A DNA stretch of 35,318 nucleotides from Bacillota bacterium (GTDB taxonomy: Bacteria; Bacillota; Sulfobacillia; Sulfobacillales; Sulfobacillaceae), in the NCBI GenBank assembly GCA_021841025.1, contig JAKBWA010000077.1, forward strand, positions 1 to 35,318, in the 5' to 3' direction. Made by a program: the position numbers and the translations under genes. The notes under the pieces were generated by a model. That model had not been told where the DNA came from and ran no database searches. It saw nothing but the letters and a program-made list of their open reading frames with translations. Shown in pieces: positions 1 through 7,765 of the stretch. Each line of letters opens with the position of its first letter. Positions within the stretch are counted from its first letter, which is position 1.

Positions 1-232
1 GCGGGCGTCCATTTTATGGACGGAAGATTTGAACGCTGGCCAACGTGTGGGGAATCTTGCCATTCGTAATCCGTTTTCAGCCCCAGCGTAAACCGATGGT
101 TATCTCCGGTGCCCTGAAGTATACCCACGTTTATTATCTGACTAGAGCGCATACACAGTCTATGACGCCTGAGCGAATGCGCAGCGAAAATGGCCCCTTC
201 TGCAGCCCGATTTATGGTAGGTATAACCGGCT
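1..232. other. left edge, no gene recognised
   Basis: I find no convincing gene here. Open frames exist on both strands, but none has a clear ribosome binding site together with a recognisable family. The stretch continues the decayed accessory DNA to its right and may hold debris of further small genes of that cluster. Confidence 0.4.
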
Positions 233-385
233 TCAACCCAGAATGAACCGATAGAGAGATCCTCCATGCCGTCCCATAACACCTGACCAATAAAGCCGCC
301 ATCCTTCATGCACACAAAAATCCCCCGTCTTCGTTGCGAGGAGGATGCGGTGAACAGGGCGACCGTGCCACACAACGGGATTCAT
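233..385 (-). CDS. possible third gene of the left-edge cluster, 50 aa, probably broken
   Basis: The ATG overlaps the TGA of the HEPN-like gene as ATGA, the usual sign of translational coupling. The frame gives 50 residues starting MNPVVWHGRPVHRILLATKT and then ends. A different frame over 160-375 has a more protein-like composition (for example GSFWVEAGYTYHKSG), so the original gene may have crossed frames and be frameshifted like its neighbour. I do not recognise a family. The overlap is the main support. Confidence 0.25.
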   Translation of the reverse strand: MNPVVWHGRPVHRILLATKTGDFCVHEGWRLYWSGVMGRHGGSLYRFILG

Positions 386-935
386 GCCGAATAGATGGCA
401 TCAATAAAGTTAATGCGGGATTCAACGGCTTCGCAGATGGTAAACACTGAGAAGAAATCATAGGCGCGGGCCAACTTCGGAACCCAATATCTTCCGTGAG
501 CCAGCCAGTGTTGAAATTTCAGGGCACCCTTGAATTCCCCTACCGCGCTTTTGGTGCGAGGGTCCACCTCTTTCCATGCTTCGAGGATATGTTCATCGAG
601 TGACGCACGATGACCGTGCTCGGCATAGACGTTCCGTAACCGGCGACTCAGTGGGTCCTTCTTACGGTTGTAGACTCTTTCCAAGTAATCTTTGTGAAAT
701 CTGGCCTCAACGGCGGCGATAAGATTGAGGCACATCGTTCTATTCAGTTCTTCCCCCTGTTTGTCGAAATGGGCTGCCAATTCAGGGTGTGAGTAACCAA
801 TGAATGCGTCGGGCACGTCAATACCGCGGAAATATCGTGGCGAACACGTTCGAGTGCCATGGTCATCAGGTTGTGGAATTCCGCAATCTCATCAAGGTTT
901 TGATTGGCATGAGAAAACGTGATCCTGTCACTCAT
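382..935 (-). pseudogene. frameshifted HEPN-like protein
   Basis: The start ATG (935) overlaps the stop of the upstream gene by eight bases. The first frame reads MSDRITFSHANQNLDEIAEF and on to LERVRHDIS, then loses sense. A second frame, open from about 890 and protein-like from about 830, carries the rest (VPDAFIGYSHPELAAHF to the stop at 382). A single one-base shift near 820-850 would join them into about 180 residues. The C-terminal half holds FQHWLAHGRYWVPKL, which resembles the R-x4-H signature of HEPN RNase-like proteins, with Gln (CAA) where the catalytic Arg (for example CGA) is expected. HEPN proteins are often toxins or abortive-infection effectors. The family call is from memory of the motif. 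The frameshift, and perhaps the Gln, suggest an inactive copy. Confidence 0.5.
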
Positions 936-1470
936 GCAGGACACTCATCAACGCATCGGAGAACGACTCGGGATTCAAATCGATAAACCGTATGTCAGGG
1001 GGCGGTGTGGCGATTTTCCACGCTCGCTCCGCAGGCGGAACGCCTTTAGGAGATGGCGACTGTGGCAAACGTTGGTCTCCGGCGGCCATAGTCAGGATGG
1101 CCCTGGGTCGATCCGCACTTCTGGGAACCCATAAGAACGTGACACGCCCATTGTCCCCCCGCATATCAATTCGTCCATACGCTCCAATTACGGCCGAGCC
1201 AACCGGAAAAATAGTCACCCTTTGGTTGCCGGACTTAATCAGCATGGTCCGCATATCATACGTCCCGACGTAATCCGCTGTGATCGATGAGTTCACGAAG
1301 TCGACAGCAAGCAATCCTTCATCAACGAGCGGAATGAGGAAGTCCTGAACCCGAGAATAAAAAGCAGCGGTTGCATGAATGAAGTTCTCCTTCTGCAGAT
1401 CCCCATTGACTTTTTGCTCCGTGTCTTTTTGGCGACGGAGAAACTCCTCGAGTTCTTTGAAATTGCTCAT
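928..1470 (-). CDS. uncharacterised 180-residue protein, partner of the HEPN-like gene
   Basis: Intact frame with a GAGG ribosome binding site eight bases before the ATG. The N-terminal 35 residues are charged and look helical (KELEEFLRRQKDTEQKV). The middle (residues about 50-125) alternates short hydrophobic stretches typical of a beta-rich fold. The C-terminal third is proline-rich and polar. There is no signal peptide or membrane segment. The stop overlaps the start of the HEPN-like gene, so the two were made together. In known HEPN pairs such a partner is often the antitoxin or regulator, but nothing in this sequence proves that role. I do not recognise the family. Confidence 0.6.
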   Translation of the reverse strand: MSNFKELEEFLRRQKDTEQKVNGDLQKENFIHATAAFYSRVQDFLIPLVDEGLLAVDFVNSSITADYVGTYDMRTMLIKSGNQRVTIFPVGSAVIGAYGRIDMRGDNGRVTFLWVPRSADRPRAILTMAAGDQRLPQSPSPKGVPPAERAWKIATPPPDIRFIDLNPESFSDALMSVLHE

Positions 1471-1591
1471 ATCACAGTCCTCTTTCCTGTGTTCACTATT
1501 TCGTCATGCTCTCATGACGCTGGTAGCCCGCTGAGTACATATGAACCCTTCCTCCCCTCCCGTTCGGCACCTCGGGTCAGAATCTCTTCAT

Positions 1592-1972
1592 TTACCACTT
1601 TATTCCGCAACCTCCTGTTACAAGCAACTCGTTTTCTATGCACCGTGCACAATAAGTTGCGAGCCTCGTGCCTTTCGCTTGATTAAATGTGTCAACACCC
1701 TTGATTAATCCAATGGCCCCGATACTTATCAAATCATCCGATTCCGTTCCCTTATTGGCATATTTTTTTACCACATGTGCTACGAGTCTCAGATTATGTT
1801 CTATGAGTCGCTGACGGGCTTGTTTATCACCTTTCTGCATGGCTTCCAAGGCTTCCTTTTCTTCCGTTTCAGACAAGGGTTGAGGAAAGGCATTTCCACC
1901 AATATACCCCGCTAACCATATGGCACCTTGCGCTGCCACCATAGCTATTAAAACCATTAAACTGACGCTCAT
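1592..1972 (-). CDS. sigK: sporulation sigma-K, N-terminal half only, interrupted
   Basis: Sigma-K directs late mother-cell transcription during sporulation. The frame starts at the ATG with GGAGG nine bases upstream. A hydrophobic pro-sequence (about residues 1-25, MSVSLMVLIAMVAAQGAIWL) as in pro-sigma-K is followed by NAFPQPLS and region 2 (LIEHNLRLVAHVVKK, DLISIGAIGLIKGVDTF, GTRLATYCARCIENE). After IENELL the frame reads VTGGCGIKW and stops, where an intact protein would continue through regions 3 and 4. No sigma-70 sequence follows in any frame. In B. subtilis the 5' half (spoIVCB) is split from the 3' half (spoIIIC) by the skin element at this same I-E-N-E site. A 5' extension of the frame to 2035 exists but lacks this binding site. 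Whether it is a rearranging gene or a dead remnant cannot be told here. Confidence 0.85.
   Translation of the reverse strand: MSVSLMVLIAMVAAQGAIWLAGYIGGNAFPQPLSETEEKEALEAMQKGDKQARQRLIEHNLRLVAHVVKKYANKGTESDDLISIGAIGLIKGVDTFNQAKGTRLATYCARCIENELLVTGGCGIKW
1616..1636. other. putative sigK-element junction
   Basis: Sigma-K similarity ends inside this short stretch, at the codons for E-N-E-L-L on the minus strand. The skin excision crossover of B. subtilis lies in the equivalent codons. The partner junction, the recombinase gene and the 3' half of sigK would all lie to the left of this window. The exact crossover bases cannot be defined from one end. Confidence 0.5.
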
Positions 1973-2035
1973 CTGCCATCCCTCCGATCCTTCAGAATTG
2001 GCGCGAAAGCTCTGCCTCACGATCTTATGAATCAT

Positions 2036-2605
2036 TGACTCTAACCGTGCATGGACACATCAAAAAATCCAAAAGCATGGGCATGTAAATTCGGACGACA
2101 GAGGATGGACAAATCGAACCCCAAGCCTTGTTAAAATTGATTAAGATCCGTCTTGGGCATCATCTGGCAATGAGATAGATACAATCACTGGTCATGTTCA
2201 CGGATCCTTCCGTTAAGACTCATGAGCCCATACAACAAACCTGTGTTACGAAATACTATCGCCCTAGATGCTGTCTATTAACCCCAAGACGCGGCTAATC
2301 ATCGAGGATTTATTGCCTGACCTTCCGCGTTAGATTCCGGTGATTCGCCATGGGTACAACTACGGTTCCAAGATCATCACGTTTTGGTGAGAAAAAAACT
2401 CTTATGTCCTCCCCATAAATCATAATCAAAAAATTTCTCGTTTTTATGCCACTTTTACACTTCATAGAGATTTTTTATAGCGTTTTTTATGAGGTTCGAT
2501 GCACACTGTGATTCAAGCGGGGATATGCGCAATCAATAAGGCCGGAGTGTGGGCCAACCAAGCCATAAATATTGATGGCACAGAATTAGAAAAGGAGCAA
2601 AGTGA
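2036..2605. other. 570-base intergenic region, divergent upstream of sigK and the permease
   Basis: No open frame of substance and no known riboswitch or T-box pattern was recognised. It must carry the promoters of the minus-strand sigK gene and the plus-strand permease. A plausible plus-strand promoter is listed separately. For sigK I saw only a weak sigma-E-like -10 (CATAAGAT) near 2012-2019, too poor to call. The right part, about 2390-2490, is rich in A/T runs. Confidence 0.5.
2454..2481 (+). promoter_or_regulatory. possible sigma-A promoter of the permease gene
   Basis: TTTACA, a 16-base spacer and TATAGC lie about 125 bases before the permease start, in an A/T-rich stretch. Spacing and hexamers fit a vegetative promoter moderately well. 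No operator was recognised. Confidence 0.35.
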
Positions 2606-4045
2606 ATGAACACAGTCAATTCATCTCGTTCTTTTCGACCGCGGTTGACACAAGGCGCGTTGTCGCCATCCGAGGTCGTCGCTGCATCTTTGGCCAATGT
2701 TGCCCCAGCTATGAGCTTCATGTTTTCTTTTGCCGTTGTTGAGCAAGGAGCAGGATTAGCCAGTGGACTAACCATCGCTTTGGTAGCGCTTGCTATCTTG
2801 TTTCATGCTAACAGCATATCCCAACTTTCAAAGAAATTACCGTCTAGCGGCTCTTACATTACCTATGTTGGCAAGACGTTTGGGCCGACAGCTGGTGTTG
2901 TCATAGCTATATTAGCCGCTTTTGGCTACATCATCTCAACAGCAGGATTGATGGCAATTCTCGGTGGATGGACAGCGGTCATCTTGCAAAAATTTGCCCA
3001 CATTTTTATTCCGTGGCAATTAATTACCCTCTTCGGTGTTTTGGGCCTGGGTTATCTCATGATAAAAGGCGTCAAAATATCGACGCGGTGGCTAGTCATG
3101 GGCTTTTTCTTTGAAGTTGCAGCCTTGGTTCTTGTCTCCGTCCTCGTATTGTTTAGTCCTCATACCGCCTTTTCTCTCGACGCGTTCAATCCAGCAAAGC
3201 TCAAAGGCGGGCTCAGCGGAATTTCACTAGGTTTCCCTATCGCCATTTGGATGTTCACAGGAGTGGGAAACTCGATGGGACTGGCCGAGGACACACGCAA
3301 TCCCCGCCGGGTAATTCCCCGCTCCATCTTTATAAGTTTATTCTTCGCCAGCGTCATTTACATTTTTTTGAGTTGGGTTACAACCATTGGCTTTCATAAC
3401 AACGGGTCTTTGATTTCCCATTTATCAGTGCCGTTCGTAACATTAGGAGCCAGTGTATTGGGTCCCGTAGCGATAATCGTCTATTTAGCCGGTTTTACTT
3501 CGACCTTTGCCGAAATTATTGGCGCGACCAATGGACAGTCCCGTATGCTCTTTAGTGCAGGACGCGACCGGCTCTTGCCTTCCTTTTTATCGCAAATCAA
3601 TCGCTACCGTGCCCCCTGGGCGGCTTTAGTCTTTTATTTGGGAATCGCCTTGACGATCACACTGATTTGGGGAATGCATGTCGGGCCCATGACGTTGTTT
3701 GGCTACTTGGGAACTTTGGCTGGGATTCCCATTGCGTTGATTTATCTGATCGTTAATCTCGTCGTTCCTGTATATTACCGGCGCCACTATCCTCGCGAAT
3801 TCCGGGCCGGGGTCCACCTTTGGATTCCGTTACTTGGAGTCCTCACGATGATCTTTCCCTTAGCTGGACTCTTGGGACCTGGGCAAAAGCCGCCCTTCAG
3901 TATTTTCCCCTGGATTGTTTTGGGGATAATAGCGCTGAGCTTGCTTTATGCCCGGTTCTCCGTATCCCGTCGCCAAATATCAGTGGGTGAAATATTGGCA
4001 GATACCATGGCCGACGCAGACGAAAACGCGTCAAACGCTCTGTAA
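2606..4045 (+). CDS. APC-superfamily amino-acid permease
   Basis: Likely imports an amino acid or amine by proton-coupled transport across the cytoplasmic membrane. The 479 residues hold about twelve hydrophobic segments. The early motif SEVVAASLANVAPAMSFMFS resembles the first transmembrane helix of APC permeases (GxxxAxxxVAPA type), and GNSMGLAEDTRNPRRVIPRS is the usual loop after TM6 (AEE-T-NP-R-IPR). The C-terminus is short, polar and cytoplasmic (ADTMADADENASNAL). A good AAGGAG site precedes the ATG. The gene stands alone on the plus strand between divergent sigK and convergent mutY, with its own terminator. The substrate cannot be read from the sequence. Confidence 0.88.
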   Translation: MNTVNSSRSFRPRLTQGALSPSEVVAASLANVAPAMSFMFSFAVVEQGAGLASGLTIALVALAILFHANSISQLSKKLPSSGSYITYVGKTFGPTAGVVIAILAAFGYIISTAGLMAILGGWTAVILQKFAHIFIPWQLITLFGVLGLGYLMIKGVKISTRWLVMGFFFEVAALVLVSVLVLFSPHTAFSLDAFNPAKLKGGLSGISLGFPIAIWMFTGVGNSMGLAEDTRNPRRVIPRSIFISLFFASVIYIFLSWVTTIGFHNNGSLISHLSVPFVTLGASVLGPVAIIVYLAGFTSTFAEIIGATNGQSRMLFSAGRDRLLPSFLSQINRYRAPWAALVFYLGIALTITLIWGMHVGPMTLFGYLGTLAGIPIALIYLIVNLVVPVYYRRHYPREFRAGVHLWIPLLGVLTMIFPLAGLLGPGQKPPFSIFPWIVLGIIALSLLYARFSVSRRQISVGEILADTMADADENASNAL

Positions 4046-4179
4046 ATAAACCCAAACCATCCCCCAATGATAAGGGCTAAGCGGCTATCGAACTTTGGCA
4101 TTACGAAACAAGGCGGCAGCGGTCTAATCTGGATACGAGAAAGCGTGCCAAGAGAATGAATCACCTAGTAAGGATAGGA

Positions 4180-4220
4180 TAGAAGGGGACCAGTTCAATG
4201 GCCTCCTTCTATATTTTTTC
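4180..4220 (+). terminator. intrinsic terminator of the permease gene
   Basis: A 13-base stem (TAGAAGGGGACCA with TGGCCTCCTTCTA, one G-U pair and one mismatch) around a six-base loop is followed by TATTTTTTC. It lies 135 bases after the permease stop and faces the convergent mutY gene. Confidence 0.8.
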
Positions 4221-4284
4221 ACGGATCAGAAGAGCGTCTTGCAATTAAAGAGGGGTATCGCACTTACCTTCAATCCTTCTATTG

Positions 4285-5022
4285 CTATTCTGATCGTCTC
4301 CGGTATTGAACGCGTTCCTCGGCCACGTGACAGGAATTTTTTTCATTAGGCACCGCTAATGTCGCACACGCATTCGCAACCGGGCATAGCAAACATCTAG
4401 GCTTGCGGGCGGTGCAGACCAGTGCACCCATATCCATAAGAGCATTATTAAATTCTCTGGCATTCCCCGGAGGAACAACCGCTTCCGCAATAGACCAGAG
4501 TTGATGTTTGGTGTCCGCCTGTGGATCTTTGTAATCAACGCCAAAATACCGTCCTAAAAGTCGGTTAACGTTGGTGTCCAAAATGGGTGCGTCATATCCA
4601 AATGCGAAGGATAAAATAGCCCCTGCCGTATACCGTCCCACCCCCGGAAGTCGTAATAGCCCTTCTAATGTGTTGGGAAAAACTCCGTCAAATTCGCGGA
4701 CCACAACCTGCGCTATGTCATGAAGCCATTGGCCACGAATTTTATAACCGAGGGGATCGGTGATGGCTTTAGCTTCGTCGAGGGCCGCCTGCGCTAAATC
4801 TTCTAGCGTGGGAAAACGTTCAAGGAACTGGCGATATACCGGTTCGACAGTTTTGACAGTAGTTTGGTGCAACAAAATTTCGGATACTAAAATGTGATAA
4901 GGATCGGTAGTATGCCGCCATGGCAAATCCCGTCCCTCTCGACGATACCACTCTTGAATGCCAGATTGAAAAGTGTGCAGCAGAGTCTTCTCCACAGCGG
5001 CATGATATTTAATCCGTTTCAT
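4285..5022 (-). CDS. mutY: MutY-type DNA glycosylase lacking the C-terminal domain
   Basis: MutY removes adenine mispaired with 8-oxoguanine. The helix-hairpin-helix glycosylase core is complete: catalytic Glu48 in SEILLHQTT, the hairpin LPGVGRYTAGA at about 125-135, catalytic Asp149 in PILDTNVNRLL, and the [4Fe-4S] cysteines C-x6-C-x2-C-x5-C in CTARKPRCLLCPVANAC. The protein ends about 20 residues later, at 245, where usual MutY (about 350) carries a NUDIX-like domain that reads 8-oxoG. It could thus be a short MutY or a mismatch glycosylase of the MIG type. The QQT motif of most MutY is HQT here. No clear ribosome binding site precedes the ATG. It is a single gene convergent with the permease. 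Confidence 0.82.
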   Translation of the reverse strand: MKRIKYHAAVEKTLLHTFQSGIQEWYRREGRDLPWRHTTDPYHILVSEILLHQTTVKTVEPVYRQFLERFPTLEDLAQAALDEAKAITDPLGYKIRGQWLHDIAQVVVREFDGVFPNTLEGLLRLPGVGRYTAGAILSFAFGYDAPILDTNVNRLLGRYFGVDYKDPQADTKHQLWSIAEAVVPPGNAREFNNALMDMGALVCTARKPRCLLCPVANACATLAVPNEKNSCHVAEERVQYRRRSE

Positions 5023-5101
5023 ATGAACACTCTAAGAGACTGTTAGTGAAATGACAAGATTCCTGATCTTTATCAAATGCGCGAAACTGTCACCAAGAGA
5101 T

Positions 5102-6316
5102 CTAACTATTATGTGCCCATAAGGCTACTTGTTGCGCGATACTCAAGGTATGGAGGGTTGCCGAACCCTGGATGACTATCACGATGCCCCCCTTGGCATG
5201 CGTATACGCTACGGACATCTGATTGTCTGGCCGCCACACATAGAACCGAGTGTTGTCCGCCAATTCTTGTGGAAGCACGTGTTCCACTTTGCGTACGGCT
5301 TCCCGAGTCGTTATAGGCTTTAAGGACGAGCGTGCACTAGCCGCATTCCATCTTAGATGAGGCGCTTCCTTGCCCAAATTCGCCAGTACCAGGTAGGCTC
5401 TGGCAACCTCGTCGTTAGTGACCCATAGATTGGTGGCGTGAGAAAATACATTCACAGGACTTGGGGGCAATGGCGGATCAGAAAATGGTTGCCCACGGAT
5501 GGCCGTGCCTTTTCCGAATCTCAGCGATTTTAACGTGCCGCGTATAGATGATTGTCCCCACCGGCGACTGATGACATTCAGTAAATCCGATTGGGTTGGC
5601 CTCAGCTTGGCAAACAATTGAGGATGCTGAAGAGCCGTCGCCAATAATACGGGCGACAAAATTTCTCCAGCGGGATGTGGTTGCCAACTAAGCCCACGGC
5701 TTATCGGATTTGCCACTTGAGCAAGCAGTGATCCTTGGCGATTGATTACGCTGACCGAACTTCCCGGTGGAATCCACGGGGACAGAATCTGCATCAACGA
5801 TGGACTCATTGTCACATGTACTGTTTTTAGAGGAGGCCCAAACCCCTGGTGATGCCAAATCCAGGCTTGCCTCGTCCAATCGTTATGCTCGCGAGCAATG
5901 ACTCTGATTAATTCCTCCGACACGCCTTTCACAGGAACAACGATATGAATATGCACGGGATGTAAACCGGACACGTTCCATTGCAATGCTTTTTTGAAGA
6001 AGGAAGAATGCCCGTTCCATAAGAACTGCCTCTTTGAAGCCATGGCCTTAGGATCACGACGGTGCAATTCTTGAAGGGCCCAAGTGGGCAGTTGAGATGG
6101 ATCTACAACCAACGCGTCTTGACTCACTATCCGTGTCAATGGTTGGCCTTGGAATCCCGCCACCATCGCCGTTGCCGCAGGATGAAGCGGCATTAACGGT
6201 TGAGTGGAAAAGAATGGAGATTTACCGGAATTCCAAAACCAAAAAAACATAGCCCCCATTATCCCGCTGACTGCCACCGCAGAGTAGTTAACCCAACTTC
6301 GGCGAAACCACTGCAC
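5102..6316 (-). CDS. membrane-anchored protein with a degenerate transpeptidase-like domain
   Basis: About 404 residues: a short basic N-terminus, one membrane anchor (YSAVAVSGIMGAMFFWFW), then an extracytoplasmic domain. Parts align by eye with penicillin-binding transpeptidases: HPAGEILSPVLLATAL sits where the active-site helix xPGSTFKxxxALAAL belongs, and RFGKGTAI, LPPSP, NDEVARAYLVLANLGK match the later core. The S-x-x-K nucleophile reads E-I-L-S and no K-T-G triad is visible, so I infer a non-catalytic, perhaps structural or regulatory, relative acting in the cell wall. The GTG at 6316 is chosen because AAGGGAG lies nine bases before it. A TTG at 6337 would add seven residues. The gene follows mltG, which fits a cell-wall role. 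No named family is certain. Confidence 0.6.
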   Translation of the reverse strand: MQWFRRSWVNYSAVAVSGIMGAMFFWFWNSGKSPFFSTQPLMPLHPAATAMVAGFQGQPLTRIVSQDALVVDPSQLPTWALQELHRRDPKAMASKRQFLWNGHSSFFKKALQWNVSGLHPVHIHIVVPVKGVSEELIRVIAREHNDWTRQAWIWHHQGFGPPLKTVHVTMSPSLMQILSPWIPPGSSVSVINRQGSLLAQVANPISRGLSWQPHPAGEILSPVLLATALQHPQLFAKLRPTQSDLLNVISRRWGQSSIRGTLKSLRFGKGTAIRGQPFSDPPLPPSPVNVFSHATNLWVTNDEVARAYLVLANLGKEAPHLRWNAASARSSLKPITTREAVRKVEHVLPQELADNTRFYVWRPDNQMSVAYTHAKGGIVIVIQGSATLHTLSIAQQVALWAHNS

Positions 6317-6320
6317 CTTA

Positions 6321-6358
6321 AAAAACTCCCTTCGCAACTGTCTCTACAGGGAGTTTTT
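6321..6358 (-). terminator. perfect 11-base hairpin between mltG and the next gene, holding the ribosome binding site
   Basis: On the minus strand AAAAACTCCCT and AGGGAGTTTTT pair perfectly around a 16-base loop and end in a T-run, the form of an intrinsic terminator for mltG. The 3' arm also contains the AAGGGAG binding site of the following gene, so the hairpin would both reduce read-through and hide that site. It is palindromic with T-runs on both strands and could act in either direction. Confidence 0.7.
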
Positions 6359-6397
6359 CCATTTTCTCACATTTTATACAACATTATACTAACGGTT

Positions 6398-7438
6398 TTA
6401 AAAGTGTTGATGAGCATAACGAATGTTCGCTAATTGTTGTGCATAAGTCGTGGCAAATAACGTATGGCCATTAGGCAACGCAAGAAAATATAGATAGGGA
6501 ACCTTCGCTGGTCTGAGAGCGGCTTTTAGAGCTAGCGTCCCAGGACTGCAAATAGGGCCAGGAGGCAGTCCCTTATGTAAATAAGTATTGTAGGGCGAGT
6601 TAACACGAAGATTGGCCAAGGTTAAAGAGCCCTTCAGTGCATGGCCTATGGCATAACGTACAGTCGCGTCACTTTGCAAGGGCATTTGCTTGCGCAAGCG
6701 ATTGACAAATACCCCCGAGATTTTGGGTGCATCCGAAGGATTCTTGTTCTCTTGTTGAATAATTGAAGCCATCGTGACCCACTGTTGGAGGCTCAAAGGT
6801 GAGTGACTGTGGCGATAGAGCACGAGTGCGCGGGATTTAAATGTCTGCCACATCGTCGCCAATGCCGCTTTCGCAGAAATTCCGTATGGAAACTGATACG
6901 TTGCCGGAAACAGATAACCTTCATACGGATCCCTCGTCCCCTTGCGGGCTTGAGGCATACCAGGCAAAGGACGGGCAAGCAACGTTCGAAATACTGTCTT
7001 GCTTCCAATGTGATGCTCGATCAGCCGCTGAACAATTTGTTGTACGGTAAACCCCTCAGGAATGCTGACCCGTATCGTGACGACGTCTCCGCGCTCCATC
7101 ATGGCTAAGATACGACCAGGACTATCCCCAGGCGTTATGCGGTACACACCACTTTGCAACGCCCGTGACTGGCTGCTGATATCGCTCAAAAAACGGAAAG
7201 CTAAGGGTGAACGTACCAATCCTTTTCTGTATAAAGAGTACCCTATTTGCCCCGCCGACTGACCGGGCACCACTCTAAAATATGTGGGCCGGTGAATGCT
7301 CGGATTTAAGGGTTGAAACTGCAGCCATAGCCATATCCCCAGAGAAAGGACGGCTCCCAATAAAGCCGTCCCTGCCCACCATACCATTCGCCTGTTGCGA
7401 AGCGAGGAACTTTCTTTGGTCCTACGCCCAGTCATCAA
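6398..7438 (-). CDS. mltG: endolytic murein transglycosylase MltG
   Basis: MltG cuts nascent peptidoglycan strands at the outer face of the membrane. A basic N-terminus and one transmembrane helix (about residues 18-40) lead to a LysM-like part (RVVPGQSAGQIGYSLYRKGL) and the YceG catalytic domain. The catalytic Glu is in MASIIQQENK, followed by GVFVNRLRKQMPLQSDATVRY, YNTYLHKGLPPGPICSPG and the terminal YLYFLALPNGHTLFATTY, all family signatures. 346 residues is normal. The frame opens with TTG then ATG (7435); an AGGAG lies 10 and 13 bases before them, so either may start. It is the last gene of the alaS-ireB-ruvX block, as in Bacillus (yrrL). Confidence 0.93.
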   Translation of the reverse strand: MMTGRRTKESSSLRNRRMVWWAGTALLGAVLSLGIWLWLQFQPLNPSIHRPTYFRVVPGQSAGQIGYSLYRKGLVRSPLAFRFLSDISSQSRALQSGVYRITPGDSPGRILAMMERGDVVTIRVSIPEGFTVQQIVQRLIEHHIGSKTVFRTLLARPLPGMPQARKGTRDPYEGYLFPATYQFPYGISAKAALATMWQTFKSRALVLYRHSHSPLSLQQWVTMASIIQQENKNPSDAPKISGVFVNRLRKQMPLQSDATVRYAIGHALKGSLTLANLRVNSPYNTYLHKGLPPGPICSPGTLALKAALRPAKVPYLYFLALPNGHTLFATTYAQQLANIRYAHQHF

Positions 7439-7465
7439 TGGGAACTCGCTCCTGTTCTCCCATGC

Positions 7466-7765
7466 TTATTCGTCGTCATCCAACAATTCTTCATAGGACT
7501 GGGCTACCTTTTCCCATTCTTCTTCTGATTCGATATCCACCAAAATGTCATCGCCATCATCATCTTTCTCAAGTCGCAAGATTACGGCCTCAGCCTCGTC
7601 TTCCTCGCTGGTATCGATAGGAAGCAAAATGGCATAATCTTGTTCTTCAACCTCAATCACATCAACCACTACAAACTCATGCTCATTACCATCTTCATCA
7701 GTCAGGGTAATAATTTCGTCTTCTTCCTCAGGCCCATGTCCTACCAAGTTTTTGTCGTCATCCAT
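7466..7765 (-). CDS. DUF1292 (YrzB-like) acidic protein from an internal start
   Basis: An AGGGAGGAC site seven bases before the internal ATG (codon 148 of the fused frame) marks an independent start giving 99 residues. The product is very acidic with runs of D and E (EEEDEIITLTDEDGNEHEF, ending EELLDDDE) and has the beta-strand pattern of the DUF1292 family, whose function is unknown. In other Firmicutes it always follows ruvX and precedes mltG or nearby genes. The fusion could be real, or could be tolerated read-through because the ruvX stop codon was lost. Confidence 0.8.
   Translation of the reverse strand: MDDDKNLVGHGPEEEDEIITLTDEDGNEHEFVVVDVIEVEEQDYAILLPIDTSEEDEAEAVILRLEKDDDGDDILVDIESEEEWEKVAQSYEELLDDDE

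Noticed and set aside
2533-2775. Minus-strand 80-residue frame over the permease start
   Set aside because: It lies antisense to a clear permease start and lacks a binding site; its sequence is a shadow of the real gene.
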